DNA from: JAEUOS01 sp965279115
Lineage (GTDB): Bacteria > Pseudomonadota > Gammaproteobacteria > Burkholderiales > JAEUOS01
Direction: 5' to 3'
DNA length: 64,000 nt
Assembly: GCA_965279115.1 (NCBI GenBank)
Contig: OZ257137.1
Location: 3,038,001-3,102,000 of the forward strand
In this document: piece after piece, positions 53,128-61,803 of the stretch
Layout of the letters: each line of letters begins with the position of its first letter
How positions within the stretch are numbered: the stretch's first letter is position 1
Translations under genes and position numbers: made by a program
Notes under the pieces: generated by a model
The model's input: only the letters and a program-made list of their open reading frames with translations
What the model was told of the DNA's origin: nothing
Database searches by the model: none

Positions 53128-53837
53128 GCGCCATGCTGGAACTGAGGAACGTTTCGGCCGGCTATGGCACTTTCCAGGCCCTGTTCGACGTGTCGCTTTC
53201 GGTCAATGCGGGCGAGGCGGTGGCGGTGATAGGGCCCAACGGCGCCGGCAAGACCACTTTGTTGCGCGCGATTTCCAAGCTCATCAACGTGACCGGCGGC
53301 GACATCGCCCTTGAAGGCAGGTCGCTCGCGGCGGTGGAACCACACCGCATCATCGAACTGGGGCTATCGCAGGTGCCGGAACATCGCCGCCTGTTTCCGC
53401 GCCTGACGGTCGAGGAAAATCTGCGCATGGGGGCTTTTCCCGAATCGGCACGGCCCAAGTTTGCCCAGCGCCTGGAGATGGTCTATGCCCTGTTCCCGCG
53501 CATGAAGGAACGGCGCCACCAGATGGCCGGCACCATGTCCGGCGGCGAGCAGCAGATGTGCGCGATCGGCCGTGCGCTCATGAGTGGCCCCAAGCTGCTC
53601 CTGCTGGATGAACCTTCGGCGGGACTGGCGCCGGTGATCGTGCAGTCGATCTTCGACCTGATGAAGAAAATCCGCGCCGAGGGCTATACCGTGATGATCG
53701 TCGAGCAGAACGTGCGCCAGGTGCTCAAGGTGGTCGACCGTGCCTACCTCCTGGAAGTCGGCCGCATCAAGGCCTCCGGGAGTGCCGCCGAGCTGCTCGC
53801 GAGCGATGAAATCCAGAAGGCCTATGTGGGCCTGTAA
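53124..53837 (+). CDS. livF: Liv-type ABC transporter ATPase (LivF)
   Basis: A 237-residue ATPase. Walker A is GPNGAGKTTLLRAI, the signature is GTMSGGEQQMCAIGRAL, Walker B is LLLLDEPSAGLAP, and the H-loop is TVMIVEQNVRQ. The ATG overlaps the LivG stop (ATGA). With LivG it forms the nucleotide-binding pair. As LivG has a degenerate signature, one of the two composite sites may be weak. Confidence 0.94.
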   Translation: MSAMLELRNVSAGYGTFQALFDVSLSVNAGEAVAVIGPNGAGKTTLLRAISKLINVTGGDIALEGRSLAAVEPHRIIELGLSQVPEHRRLFPRLTVEENLRMGAFPESARPKFAQRLEMVYALFPRMKERRHQMAGTMSGGEQQMCAIGRALMSGPKLLLLDEPSAGLAPVIVQSIFDLMKKIRAEGYTVMIVEQNVRQVLKVVDRAYLLEVGRIKASGSAAELLASDEIQKAYVGL

Positions 53838-53868
53838 TGTCACGTAAACCCCACCTGAATGCTTGAGC

Positions 53869-54738
53869 ATGGAATTCTTCGACATCTTCCTGCTTGAAAC
53901 CGTGTTGAACGGCGTGCTGTTCGGCGGCGTGCTCGCCCTGCTGGCGCTGGGGCTCAACCTGATCTTCGGCGTCATCGACGTGGTGTGGATCTGCTACGCC
54001 GAATTGATGATGATCGGCATGTACACGGTGTTCTTCCTCACCAAGACTTTTGGCTGGAACCTGTTTGCCGCTTTCGCCGCCGCGATCGTCGTCGTGTCCG
54101 TGCTGGGCGTGCTGCTGCATGTGCTGGTGATCCGCCCGGTGCTTGAAAGCGAGCCGATCAACCAGTTGCTGGTCACTGGCGGCATGCTCACCTTCATGCA
54201 GGCGGCCGCTACGCTGGCCTTCGGCATCGAGTTCCGCAACATCGGTGTTTCCATGCCCAGCCTGGTACTGGGCGAGATTTCGCTACCGTGGTCGCGTATC
54301 TCGGCGGCCTTGACCGCTTTGGTGGCCATGGTGCTCCTGTGGCTGTTCCTGAAGAAGACTTACCTGGGCACGGCGATCCGCGCCATCAGCCAGGATCGCG
54401 GCATCATGCCGCTGATGGGCGTGTCGCCGGCGCGCATCTACCTCACCACCTCGGCCATCGGTGGCGCCCTGGCGGGGCTGGGCGCGTGCCTTCTGGTGCT
54501 GCAGTACGACGTGCATCCGGCCATCGGCCTCTCGTTTGGGCCGCTCACCTTCATGGTGTGCGTGCTGGGCGGGCTGGGCAACATGCTGGGCGGCTTCATC
54601 GCGGCGTTCATCTTCGCGCAACTCATTTCGATCGGCGGCTTCTACTTCCACATCGAGTGGGGCTACGTGATGGCTTTCGTCTTCTTTATCGTCATGATGT
54701 TCGTGCGCCCGCAGGGCATCCTGGGGGGCAAGTCGTGA
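53869..54738 (+). CDS. livH: Liv-type ABC transporter permease (LivH)
   Basis: A 289-residue inner-membrane permease with about eight hydrophobic helices. The opening VLNGVLFGGVLALLALGLNL and the cytoplasmic loop GTAIRAISQDRGIMPLMGV, which contacts the ATPases, are typical of LivH. ATG 53869 is used instead of the TTG two codons earlier. It sits 31 bases after LivF, and its stop overlaps the LivM GTG by four bases. Confidence 0.94.
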   Translation: MEFFDIFLLETVLNGVLFGGVLALLALGLNLIFGVIDVVWICYAELMMIGMYTVFFLTKTFGWNLFAAFAAAIVVVSVLGVLLHVLVIRPVLESEPINQLLVTGGMLTFMQAAATLAFGIEFRNIGVSMPSLVLGEISLPWSRISAALTALVAMVLLWLFLKKTYLGTAIRAISQDRGIMPLMGVSPARIYLTTSAIGGALAGLGACLLVLQYDVHPAIGLSFGPLTFMVCVLGGLGNMLGGFIAAFIFAQLISIGGFYFHIEWGYVMAFVFFIVMMFVRPQGILGGKS

Positions 54739-55709
54739 TCAGCCGCAACTGGATTGTCGCTGTCGCCCTGCTCGCGTGCGTGCCGCTGGTGGTGTCGTCG
54801 CTGTACCTGCTGCACGTCCTGATCACCCTGTTGATCTGGGGTTTCATCTACACCGGCTGGTCGCTGATGGGGCGCTTCGGCCTGGTGTCTTTCGGCCATG
54901 GCGCCTTCATGGGTATCGGTGCCTATGTGGTCACCCTCCTGTGGAACCTGCAGGGCATCAGCCCCTGGATCGGCATTCCACTGGGCATGCTGCTGTCCGT
55001 GGCGGTGGCGATCCTGATCGGCTACCCGTGCTTCCGCTTCCGCATCACCGGCCACTATTTCGCGCTGGTCACCCTGGCGCTGACCGAAGTGGTGCGCTCG
55101 ATCATCATCGCGCTGCGTGATACCACCGGCGGGTCGCTCGGCATCACGCCCGTTTCCGCGCTCAAGGACGGGAGCACCTGGTCGCTGATGGCGCTACAAA
55201 GCTCGGACAAGCGCGTGTTCTTCTACGCCGCGCTGGTGTGCTGGCTGTTTGGCATCTGGATCTGGCAGCGCATCGACCAGAGCATGATGCGCCACGCCAT
55301 GCAGGCCATCAGCCAGGAAGAGGACGCCGCCGCCTCGGTGGGCGTGAACGTCACCCGTGCGAAGCTCACCATCACAGTGATCAGCGCTGCGATGACGGCC
55401 TTTGGCGGCGCGCTCTATGGCCAGTACCAGCAGTACATCAATCCCGAAACCGTGGCCTCGCTCGGCGTTTCGTTGCAGATGGTGTTCGCGGTGATCGCCG
55501 GCGGCATGTTCGTCAAGCTCGGGCCCACGGTGGGCGCGGTGTTCACCCTGCTGCTTACCGAGGGTTTGCGGGTGGGCATCGGCAACCAGATCAATTCGCT
55601 CGACTCCACCATCTACGGCCTGATGCTGGTGCTGTTCATCATCTACATGCCCAACGGCATACTGGGCAAGCTGATGGAAAAGCGGCGCGGCAAGCTGCAG
55701 CCGGCCTGA
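54735..55709 (+). CDS. livM: Liv-type ABC transporter permease (LivM)
   Basis: A 324-residue permease with about nine to ten hydrophobic helices. The conserved FGLVSFGHGAFMGIGAYVVT near residue 55 and the coupling loop RHAMQAISQEEDAAASVGVN near residue 195 identify LivM. It starts with GTG overlapping the LivH stop (GTGA). It ends the transporter operon before a bidirectional terminator. Confidence 0.94.
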   Translation: MISRNWIVAVALLACVPLVVSSLYLLHVLITLLIWGFIYTGWSLMGRFGLVSFGHGAFMGIGAYVVTLLWNLQGISPWIGIPLGMLLSVAVAILIGYPCFRFRITGHYFALVTLALTEVVRSIIIALRDTTGGSLGITPVSALKDGSTWSLMALQSSDKRVFFYAALVCWLFGIWIWQRIDQSMMRHAMQAISQEEDAAASVGVNVTRAKLTITVISAAMTAFGGALYGQYQQYINPETVASLGVSLQMVFAVIAGGMFVKLGPTVGAVFTLLLTEGLRVGIGNQINSLDSTIYGLMLVLFIIYMPNGILGKLMEKRRGKLQPA

Positions 55710-55729
55710 ACCGGCCGATCCAAACAAGA

Positions 55730-55751
55730 AAGGCCCGCTTGCGCGGGCCTT
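55730..55751. terminator. Bidirectional terminator hairpin
   Basis: A nine-base-pair perfect stem (AAGGCCCGC with GCGGGCCTT, loop TTGC) lies 20 bases after livM and about 20 bases before the stop of the minus-strand cupin. On the minus strand the stem is followed by TCTTGTTTGG, and on the plus strand by CTCTCC. It would separate the two convergent operons. Confidence 0.75.
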
Positions 55752-55773
55752 CTCTCCTCACAGACCGATGACG

Positions 55774-56370
55774 TCAGCGCGTCAGGGATTTCGCATAGTC
55801 GCGCCCCAGGCCCACCTTCTCGTAGTGGTTGCTGGCGATCTCCAGGCGCGTGAAGACGTCGTCGTAGCCGGTCGCCTTGCCTTCCGGATCCACATACAGC
55901 AGGGCGCCGTGGATGACGAAAAAGGTGATCATCTCGGCGCAGTCATCCGGCACCACCAGGGTGTGGGTCTCGCCCGGCGGCTCGAAAGCGTAGGAGCCTT
56001 CCTCGGCGACCCAATCGTGCTCGAGGTAGTGCCAGCGCCCCTTGAGCACCAACGCGTGCACCCCGCCGGTATGGCGATGGCGCGACAGCACGCCGCCGCG
56101 CGTCACCCGCATCACGTGTGCGTAAAAACCTTGCGACACGTTGAAATGCACCGGCCTCAACGACACCGTGTCGGACAGCGGCACCCACAGGCGCGGGTCA
56201 CCGCCTTGCGGGTCGAGTACGGCCTGCATCACGCCTGGCACCACAAGGTCCGCGATCATGCCCATCGGCTGCGGTTTCGCATAGGGGATCTTGCGGTAGT
56301 CGAGGTCCTTGTGGGCGACGTCGTTCAACGCCTCGACGGGGATGTTTTTCGGCATGTCGGCTGGGTTCAT
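55774..56370 (-). CDS. Cupin of the 2,4'-dihydroxyacetophenone dioxygenase family
   Basis: A 198-residue cupin resembling 2,4'-dihydroxyacetophenone dioxygenase and ChrR-like proteins. The metal-type histidines are in GGVLSRHRHTGGVHALVLKG, the E ligand in HYLEHDW, and the third His in PPGETHTLVVP. True family members split an aromatic ketone to an acid and formate. It may be the last gene of the minus-strand unit that includes the Bug receptor and the UGSC selenoprotein. The exact substrate is unknown. Confidence 0.82.
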   Translation of the reverse strand: MNPADMPKNIPVEALNDVAHKDLDYRKIPYAKPQPMGMIADLVVPGVMQAVLDPQGGDPRLWVPLSDTVSLRPVHFNVSQGFYAHVMRVTRGGVLSRHRHTGGVHALVLKGRWHYLEHDWVAEEGSYAFEPPGETHTLVVPDDCAEMITFFVIHGALLYVDPEGKATGYDDVFTRLEIASNHYEKVGLGRDYAKSLTR

Positions 56371-56461
56371 TTTGTCTGGTCGCGGTAGCGCTGGAAGAAG
56401 CGCGAAGTCTATCCCGACCCGGCCCGGGCAAGGCGCCGCCCAGGGCGCCGGCGGCCTTCGA

Positions 56462-57451
56462 CTACTGCGGCTGGATGCCGATGGAGCGGATCAGTTCGAT
56501 CCAGCGCAACTGGTCGCGCTGCATGCGGCGGCCGAGGTCGTCCGGGCTGACAGGCTCGACCTCGATGGCGATGGAGGCGAAACTCTGCTTCAGCTCCGGC
56601 GTGGCCAGCACACTGTTGATCGCCTGGTGCAGCTTGCTGACTACCGGCATGGGCGTGCCCGCAGGCGCCACCAGGCCGACCCAGGTGACCAGATCGGAAT
56701 TCGGGAAGGTTTCGGACAGGGTCGGCACCGCCGGCGCGGAGACGCTGCGTCCGGTCCCGGTAATCGCCAGCGCGGTCAGGCGGCCGCCGGGGGCGATGTG
56801 CGGCACGCCGCTGCCCACGTCGATGGCGGCCATCGGCAGCGCCCCGCCGAGCAGGTCGGTCACCGCCTGCGGCGTGCCTTTGTAAGCCACCGGGAGGAGA
56901 TTGATGCCGAGGGCGCGCGACAGGATGGCCAGGGCCACCTGGCCGCTCGATGACCCGTATGCCGCCGCCAGCGGCGCCGGCTGGCTGCGCGCATAGGCCG
57001 CCAGCCCTTTGAGGTCGCGCACCTGCGAGTCGGCGCGCACCAGGAACATCATCGAGGTGTACCCGAGTCCGGCGACAGGCTGGAAATCCTTGATGGGGTC
57101 GTAGGGCAGGCTCTTGAACAGGCCCACATTGGCGGCCAGGGTGGTGCTGGAACCGGCAAGCAGGGTGTAGCCGTCCGGTTTGGCGCGGGCAACCAGCTGG
57201 GTGCCGATCACGCCCTGGGCGCCGCCCTTGTTGTCCACCACCACCGGTTGGCCCAGCAGGCGCTGCAATTCGCCGGTCAGGGGACGGACGATGTTGTCGA
57301 CCGCGGCGCCCGCGGGGAACGGCACGACGATGGTGATGGGCCGTGCCGGGTACTCCTGCGCGCTGGCCGCCGATGCAAGCGCGCCAGCCGCGGCGACCAG
57401 GGCGGCACCCAGGACCCCGGCGATTGTTGATGCGGACATTGCGGCACTCAT
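56462..57451 (-). CDS. Bug-family substrate-binding protein
   Basis: A 329-residue Bug receptor. The start at 57451 has a strong GGAGGAGGAACC before the ATG. The in-frame ATG eight codons upstream lacks one. The signal peptide ends SAASAQE, and the signature YPARPITIVVPFPAGAAVDN follows. It lies about 60 bases after the UGSC gene on the same strand, so it probably supplies the substrate for that operon. No membrane components are adjacent. Confidence 0.92.
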   Translation of the reverse strand: MSAAMSASTIAGVLGAALVAAAGALASAASAQEYPARPITIVVPFPAGAAVDNIVRPLTGELQRLLGQPVVVDNKGGAQGVIGTQLVARAKPDGYTLLAGSSTTLAANVGLFKSLPYDPIKDFQPVAGLGYTSMMFLVRADSQVRDLKGLAAYARSQPAPLAAAYGSSSGQVALAILSRALGINLLPVAYKGTPQAVTDLLGGALPMAAIDVGSGVPHIAPGGRLTALAITGTGRSVSAPAVPTLSETFPNSDLVTWVGLVAPAGTPMPVVSKLHQAINSVLATPELKQSFASIAIEVEPVSPDDLGRRMQRDQLRWIELIRSIGIQPQ

Positions 57452-57511
57452 GGTTCCTCCTCCGACATCAGTCATCGGCGCGGCAACTGCATGCCGCGCG
57501 CGGGCTTCCGG

Positions 57512-58039
57512 TCAGGCCTTGCGCTCGGTCAGCATGGAGACGATCTGCTTGACGGCGATCTCGGCCTTGACCTTCAGGGCCGCGTCATCGTTATTGGCGA
57601 TCGGATGGTCGATCATCGCGAACGGATAGTCGGCCAGGCCGTTGAGCTCGGAGACCATCTGCGCGCTTTTCTGGAAACGGTCGGTGATGATCGCGACCGA
57701 CGGAATGCCGAGACGTTCGGACTTGATGGAGTCGTGCAAACTGCACGACGAGCAACTCCCTCAGTCGCCGACGCCGGAAACGATGGCGTCGGCGCCGCTC
57801 ATCTGCGCGAGCATCGCATCCGGCACGGGACGGCTGGTGTCGGGTTTGCGGCGGCGGATGAATTCGCGCACACCGTAGCGCGACCGGAGGATCTCCTCGA
57901 TATGGTCGTAGAGGCGCTCGGTACCGATTTTCGCGTTGTCGAGCAGGCCGATCACCAGGCCCTTGAGGGAATCGATCGCCGGCGCCATCTGCAGCGCCTC
58001 GCCTTCGGCCGACAGGCGCGGGTCCAGGACAGTCAGCAT
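57512..58039 (-). CDS. UGSC-family selenoprotein (in-frame TGA read as selenocysteine)
   Basis: A 175-residue protein if the TGA at 57763-57761 is read as selenocysteine (residue 93). The frame then reads GVGD-U-GSCSSCSLHDSIKS and runs on without a shift to the stop at 57512. U-x-x-C is a thioredoxin-like redox pair, and UGSC is the naming motif of the UGSC (seleno)protein family that I recall. A bacterial SECIS-like hairpin follows the TGA. The start at 58039 has AGGAG seven bases upstream. Reading TGA as stop would leave two fragments (a 92-residue N-part and a 75-residue C-part), neither with its own start site. Function unknown, probably redox. Confidence 0.86.
57731..57763 (-). promoter_or_regulatory. 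Bacterial SECIS-like element
   Basis: Downstream of the TGA, 11 bases are followed by a perfect seven-base-pair stem (GTCGTGC with GCACGAC) and a five-base loop AGTTT. The loop has G as its second base and begins 18 bases after the TGA. Both fit the usual bacterial SECIS rule (G in the first two loop bases, 16-37 bases from UGA). It would recruit SelB to insert selenocysteine. Confidence 0.75.
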
Positions 58040-58068
58040 GCGTGTTCTCCTTTGGTGTTCAACGATTG

Positions 58069-59109
58069 TCAGGTTTCGATCGCCATGGTCACGGCCATCG
58101 ACTTGTTGCCTATCCAGGGCGGGATGATCGCGCCGAAGCCGCCCGCTGTACCTCCGGCGGAAACCACCAGCAGGTCTTCGGGTGCGCTGAACGCACGGTA
58201 TACCTGTTCCTCGTCCTTGCGCCCGGCGATGGCCGATTTGCCTACTTCGCGCCACTCCTTGCGCAAGACCCAGCATTTCTCGAACATGTAGTCGCGGATG
58301 TTCTGCTTGCTCCAGCCGGCGCGCTCGAAGATGTCACGTTGCTGGCGCGCGATGACCAGCGCGTAATTGCCGTGCCAGATCGAATAGGTGAGCATGTTGG
58401 CGCGGATCGCCGCGGCATACGTGTCTAGCAGTTCCCTGGGGTCATGCGTCCATTCATTGAGGATCTGGTGCGGCGACCCGGCGGCCATGACCGTCACCGC
58501 CGACAGGCCGGCGGCAACGCCGCGCTCCACGGACAGGGGCTGCCAGGGGCTCTCCTCTTCGTCTTCGGCGACACAGAAGGTGTACTTGCCCGGGTGGCCA
58601 AGGGTCGAGCGGTCAAGCTGGCCCGGGTGGCCGCCAAGGACATTTAGGATGAACAGGCGCAGGCTGCGGCCGATGCTGGCGTTGGCGCGGCTGCCGTTGC
58701 CGAGCGCATTGTGGGTGGCGTGCATGCCCAGCGCCGTACGCACCGGGCCGTTCACGACGACCAGCGGCGCTGCGCCGCCGGTGCTGGCGGTGCTGCCATG
58801 CAGGTTGTAGATCGGTACGCACATCGCCTTGATGATGGCCATGACAGTCGGCATGTATTCGGGCAGGCAGCCCGCCATGATCGCCGCGATGGCGACCTTT
58901 TCGGCGGTGATGCGGCGCCGTCGCACCGGCTCGATGCCGATGATCTCTCCGGGCGCACAGCGCACCACCGCAAGAAATGTCCTGACGCCGGCTTCGGTGG
59001 GCGGGACGATTGGCAGGCCGTCGGTCCAGCCGTTGCGCTGGAACAATTCATTGGCGGCGTTGCCGTCCTCAACCTCGTAGGTGGCGCTCGCGAGTGCTGC
59101 CGTTGTCAT
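58069..59109 (-). CDS. Unrecognised 346-residue partner of the UGSC selenoprotein
   Basis: I do not recognise this family. The protein opens TTAALASATYEVEDGNAANE and has repeated glycine/alanine-rich segments such as STASTGGAAPLVVVNGPV and MHATHNALGNGSR. Cysteines are scattered (VVRCAP, MAGCLPEY, AMCVPIYN, KYTFCVAED, FEKCWVL). I see no signal peptide or membrane helix. The start ATG at 59109 is chosen because the frame above it is not conserved. No strong ribosome site is seen. It lies 29 bases before the UGSC gene, so it is probably its obligate partner. Confidence 0.78.
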   Translation of the reverse strand: MTTAALASATYEVEDGNAANELFQRNGWTDGLPIVPPTEAGVRTFLAVVRCAPGEIIGIEPVRRRRITAEKVAIAAIMAGCLPEYMPTVMAIIKAMCVPIYNLHGSTASTGGAAPLVVVNGPVRTALGMHATHNALGNGSRANASIGRSLRLFILNVLGGHPGQLDRSTLGHPGKYTFCVAEDEEESPWQPLSVERGVAAGLSAVTVMAAGSPHQILNEWTHDPRELLDTYAAAIRANMLTYSIWHGNYALVIARQQRDIFERAGWSKQNIRDYMFEKCWVLRKEWREVGKSAIAGRKDEEQVYRAFSAPEDLLVVSAGGTAGGFGAIIPPWIGNKSMAVTMAIET

Positions 59110-59286
59110 TTTTGTGTGGCCGGACCAGGATGTGCCTGACTCAGGCAATTTAGCATGATCGACAGAGGCGGCAAAGGCGCGGAGCGCGCGATCCGGCGGA
59201 TCACCGGCCCGTGCGGCAATCGGCGGCTTGCCTTGAGGAGCACCATGGGTTAACGTGATCAGCCATTTTGCGGACGCGGGAGCGCC

Positions 59287-60141
59287 ATGAGCCAGCACAT
59301 CCGGCCCACCCCGGGCATCGCCGGTCTTGACCATGCGGTGATCGCGGTGCGCGACCTCGACGCCGCCAGCCAGACCTTCGCCCGCATGGGGTTCACGCTG
59401 GCGCCGCGCGGCCTGCACAGCACCGGGTCGTCGAACCACAACATCATGCTCGGAAGCGACTATTTCGAGTTGCTGACGGTGCCCGATGCCAATCCCTTGC
59501 AGGCGTATTTCCACGAATTCCAGCGCCGCCACGAGGGGCTGGCGGCGCTCGCGCTGACCGGGACCGACGTCGCCGCGGCGCTGCCGGTGCTGGCCGAACA
59601 GGGCTTCGAGCCATCCATGCCGAAGGACTTCTCGCGCGCGGTCGCGCAAGGCAGCCGCACCGGCACCGCGCGCTTTCGCCTGACCAACATTGCCTCCCAC
59701 ACCACGCCCGGCGCCCAGGTCTTCATCTGCCAGCATTTCACCCGCGATCTGGTGTGGCTGCCGGAACTGCAGCGCCACGCCAATCGCGCCACCGGTCTGG
59801 CGGCGGTGGCATTCGTGGCCGACAACGTCGCCTACCTGGCCGGTGTTTATGGGCGCATCTTCGGTGCCTGGCCGGAGCGCATCGATGAGGGACTGAAGGT
59901 GGCAACCGGCGGCGCGCCACTGGCCTTTTGCACCCGCCAGGCGCTGCAGCAGCGCTTGCGCGAGGTGGTGTTGCCGGAACGGCCCCTGCCGCATGCGGCG
60001 GCACTTTTCATCCACGTGGCGGACCGGCAACAGGCCTACAAAGCCTTGCGCGACGGCGGCTTCGCGCCACGCCGCATGCCGGACGGGTCCTGGGCCATCG
60101 ATGCGACCGATGCCCACGGGGTGGCGATGGTTTTCGGCTGA
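59287..60141 (+). CDS. VOC/glyoxalase-like domain protein
   Basis: A 284-residue protein with two VOC half-domains, related to the one at 25387-26262. It opens with IAGLDHAVIAVRDLDAASQT. The second half includes AVAFVADNVAYLAGVYGRIF, and the C-terminus ends with FIHVADRQQAYKALRDGGFA. His and Glu positions for a metal are plausible, but the reaction is unknown. It is divergent from the UGSC-partner gene across 177 bases, and the rnpB RNA begins about 40 bases after its stop. Confidence 0.82.
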   Translation: MSQHIRPTPGIAGLDHAVIAVRDLDAASQTFARMGFTLAPRGLHSTGSSNHNIMLGSDYFELLTVPDANPLQAYFHEFQRRHEGLAALALTGTDVAAALPVLAEQGFEPSMPKDFSRAVAQGSRTGTARFRLTNIASHTTPGAQVFICQHFTRDLVWLPELQRHANRATGLAAVAFVADNVAYLAGVYGRIFGAWPERIDEGLKVATGGAPLAFCTRQALQQRLREVVLPERPLPHAAALFIHVADRQQAYKALRDGGFAPRRMPDGSWAIDATDAHGVAMVFG

Positions 60142-60180
60142 AGGCGCGGTTGGGCGCCACGTCGCGTACCATTCGTCCTG

Positions 60181-60526
60181 GAAGCAAGCCGGACGGTCGC
60201 CGGCGGCGCGGGCAACCGCGGCGCGGGAGGAAAGTCGGGGCACCACAGAGCAGGGTAGCGGCTAACGACCGTCCGCGGTGACGCGAGGACCAGGGCCACA
60301 GAGACGAGTCTTTGGGACCACCGCGGGGCTTTATGTCCCGCGGTTGCGTCCCAAAGGGTGAAACGCGGCAACCTCTACCCGGTGCAACACCAAATAGGCA
60401 GGCGCTGACGCTGCTCGCTGAGCCTGCGGGTAGGTGGCTTGAGCCGCCGGGCAACCGGCGGCCTAGAGGAATGGCCGTCATAGGGTGAAAGCCCCGTAAC
60501 AGAACCCCGCTTACAGGCTTGTCTTC
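60181..60526 (+). ncRNA. rnpB: RNase P RNA (type A)
   Basis: About 346 bases of RNase P catalytic RNA. The signature segments GAGGAAAGTC, CACAGAGACGAGTC, GGTGAAACGCGGCAACC, CAAATAGGCAGG and CCTAGAGGAATGG appear in order. The ends pair as P1 (AAGCC with GGCTT plus GAAG with CTTC). P4 pairs AAG/CTT, bulged T, then CGGGG/CCCCG. The second pair is swapped relative to the usual CCGGG/CCCGG, and both strands changed together. A TACCAT at 60167-60172 could be its -10. It processes the 5' ends of tRNAs. Confidence 0.93.
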
Positions 60527-60539
60527 CTTGAATTTGCCG

Positions 60540-61718
60540 CTACACGACGTTGATTTCGAGTAGCGGATGGTTGTCGAGCACCCGCTGCCAGCCAAACGCC
60601 GACAGGTCGAGCGTCCGCCAGGCGCCATGCGTTATCAGTTCGGACAAGGCGCGGCCAACGGCAGGTGACTGCTGCAGGCCGTGGCCCGAGAAGCCATTGG
60701 CAAACAGCAGGTTATCCACATCCGGATGGGCGCCGACAATCACGTTGTGGTCCAGGGTGTTCACATCGTAGTGCCCCGCCCACGCATGTTGCAGGCGCGC
60801 GGCCTCGAATTGCGGCACCCGCGCGGCCAGCGTTGGCCAGAGCACCTCGTCGAACAGGTGGTGCGTGACATCGAAATCGAAGCACTCCGGGTCTTCCGCT
60901 TCCGGCGGGGCAATGCCGCAGATGAAGCCCGTGCCTTCGGGGCGGAAATAGGCGCCGCTCGGGTCGATGACCAGCGGACAGTCCGGCAGGGAGGCCGGGC
61001 TGGTGAAATGGAACACGCAGCGCTTGCGTGACTGCACCGGCAGCGCAATGCCCGCCGCTTGCGCCAAGGCTGCCGCGCCAGTTCCGGCCGCGTTGATCAC
61101 CGTGTTGCAGGCGATGCGCTGACCATCGGCAAGCTCCACCGCGACGATCCGGCGCGCTTCGCGCACCAGCCGTGTCGCACGCGCTTGCCGGTACGTGGTC
61201 CCGAGTGAAATGGCCTTGCGGCGAAACGCCTGCAGCAGCGCATAAGCGTCCAGCCAGCCCTCGCCGGAAAGCCCGTAGGTACCGGCGGCGATGTCGTCGG
61301 TGTGAAGCCAGGGAAAGCGCGTGGCCAGCGCTTGCGCGGAAAGCAGGGCGATATCCGCGCCGAGCCCGGTTTGCACCTGATGGTTGGCCTGCAGCACTTC
61401 GGCGCCCGCCGCGGTGGCGAGAAACAGGTAGCCGGCTTCGATGAAGCCGACCTCCGGCGCCTCCCCTTCGACCACCAGCGCTTCGCCGATCGAGCGGATG
61501 AAGTCGGTGCCGAACTGCGACATGCGGATATTGCCCGGCGTGGAGAACTGGTGACGGATCGACGCCGCCGAAAGCGTGGTGGCGCATTTCTGGTACGAGA
61601 AGTCCTGCTCCAGCACCAGGATGGACCCGCCGAAATCCGGGTTCGCCGCGAGGAAATAGGCAGCCGCGCTGCCTACGGCGGCACCTCCCACGATCACCAC
61701 GTCGAACTGTTCAGCCAT
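60540..61718 (-). CDS. FAD-dependent oxidoreductase (DAO/glycine oxidase type)
   Basis: A 392-residue flavoprotein of the D-amino-acid oxidase/sarcosine-oxidase-like fold. The FAD motif is VVIVGGAAVGSAAAYFLA (residues 7-24), followed by LVLEQDF, the GEGWLDAYALLQAFRRKA segment, and the C-terminal GHYDVNTLDHNVIVGAHPDVDN and NGFSGHGLQQSPAVGR. The start is 61718, since the much longer frame upstream is antisense DNA of the next gene. It is convergent with rnpB (13-base gap) and divergent from the ornithine cyclodeaminase homologue. It oxidises an amine or hydroxy acid. The substrate is unknown. Confidence 0.9.
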   Translation of the reverse strand: MAEQFDVVIVGGAAVGSAAAYFLAANPDFGGSILVLEQDFSYQKCATTLSAASIRHQFSTPGNIRMSQFGTDFIRSIGEALVVEGEAPEVGFIEAGYLFLATAAGAEVLQANHQVQTGLGADIALLSAQALATRFPWLHTDDIAAGTYGLSGEGWLDAYALLQAFRRKAISLGTTYRQARATRLVREARRIVAVELADGQRIACNTVINAAGTGAAALAQAAGIALPVQSRKRCVFHFTSPASLPDCPLVIDPSGAYFRPEGTGFICGIAPPEAEDPECFDFDVTHHLFDEVLWPTLAARVPQFEAARLQHAWAGHYDVNTLDHNVIVGAHPDVDNLLFANGFSGHGLQQSPAVGRALSELITHGAWRTLDLSAFGWQRVLDNHPLLEINVV

Positions 61719-61803
61719 GCACCGGATTGTATGTGTGCCGGGGCGCCAGCGCGAACTGACGTACATTTGCGCCTGTCCGAAAACTTCACCCCGCCTCTTC
61801 CCC

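Noticed and set aside
57512..57763. Frameshift or pseudogene explanation for the UGSC gene
   Set aside because: Both halves are in the same frame, only TGA separates them, the family motif has U at that place, and a SECIS-like stem follows.
59110..60246. N-terminal extension of the UGSC-partner frame up to 60246
   Set aside because: The extra 379 codons are antisense to the VOC gene and have no conserved sequence; the start at 59109 gives a sensible N-terminus.
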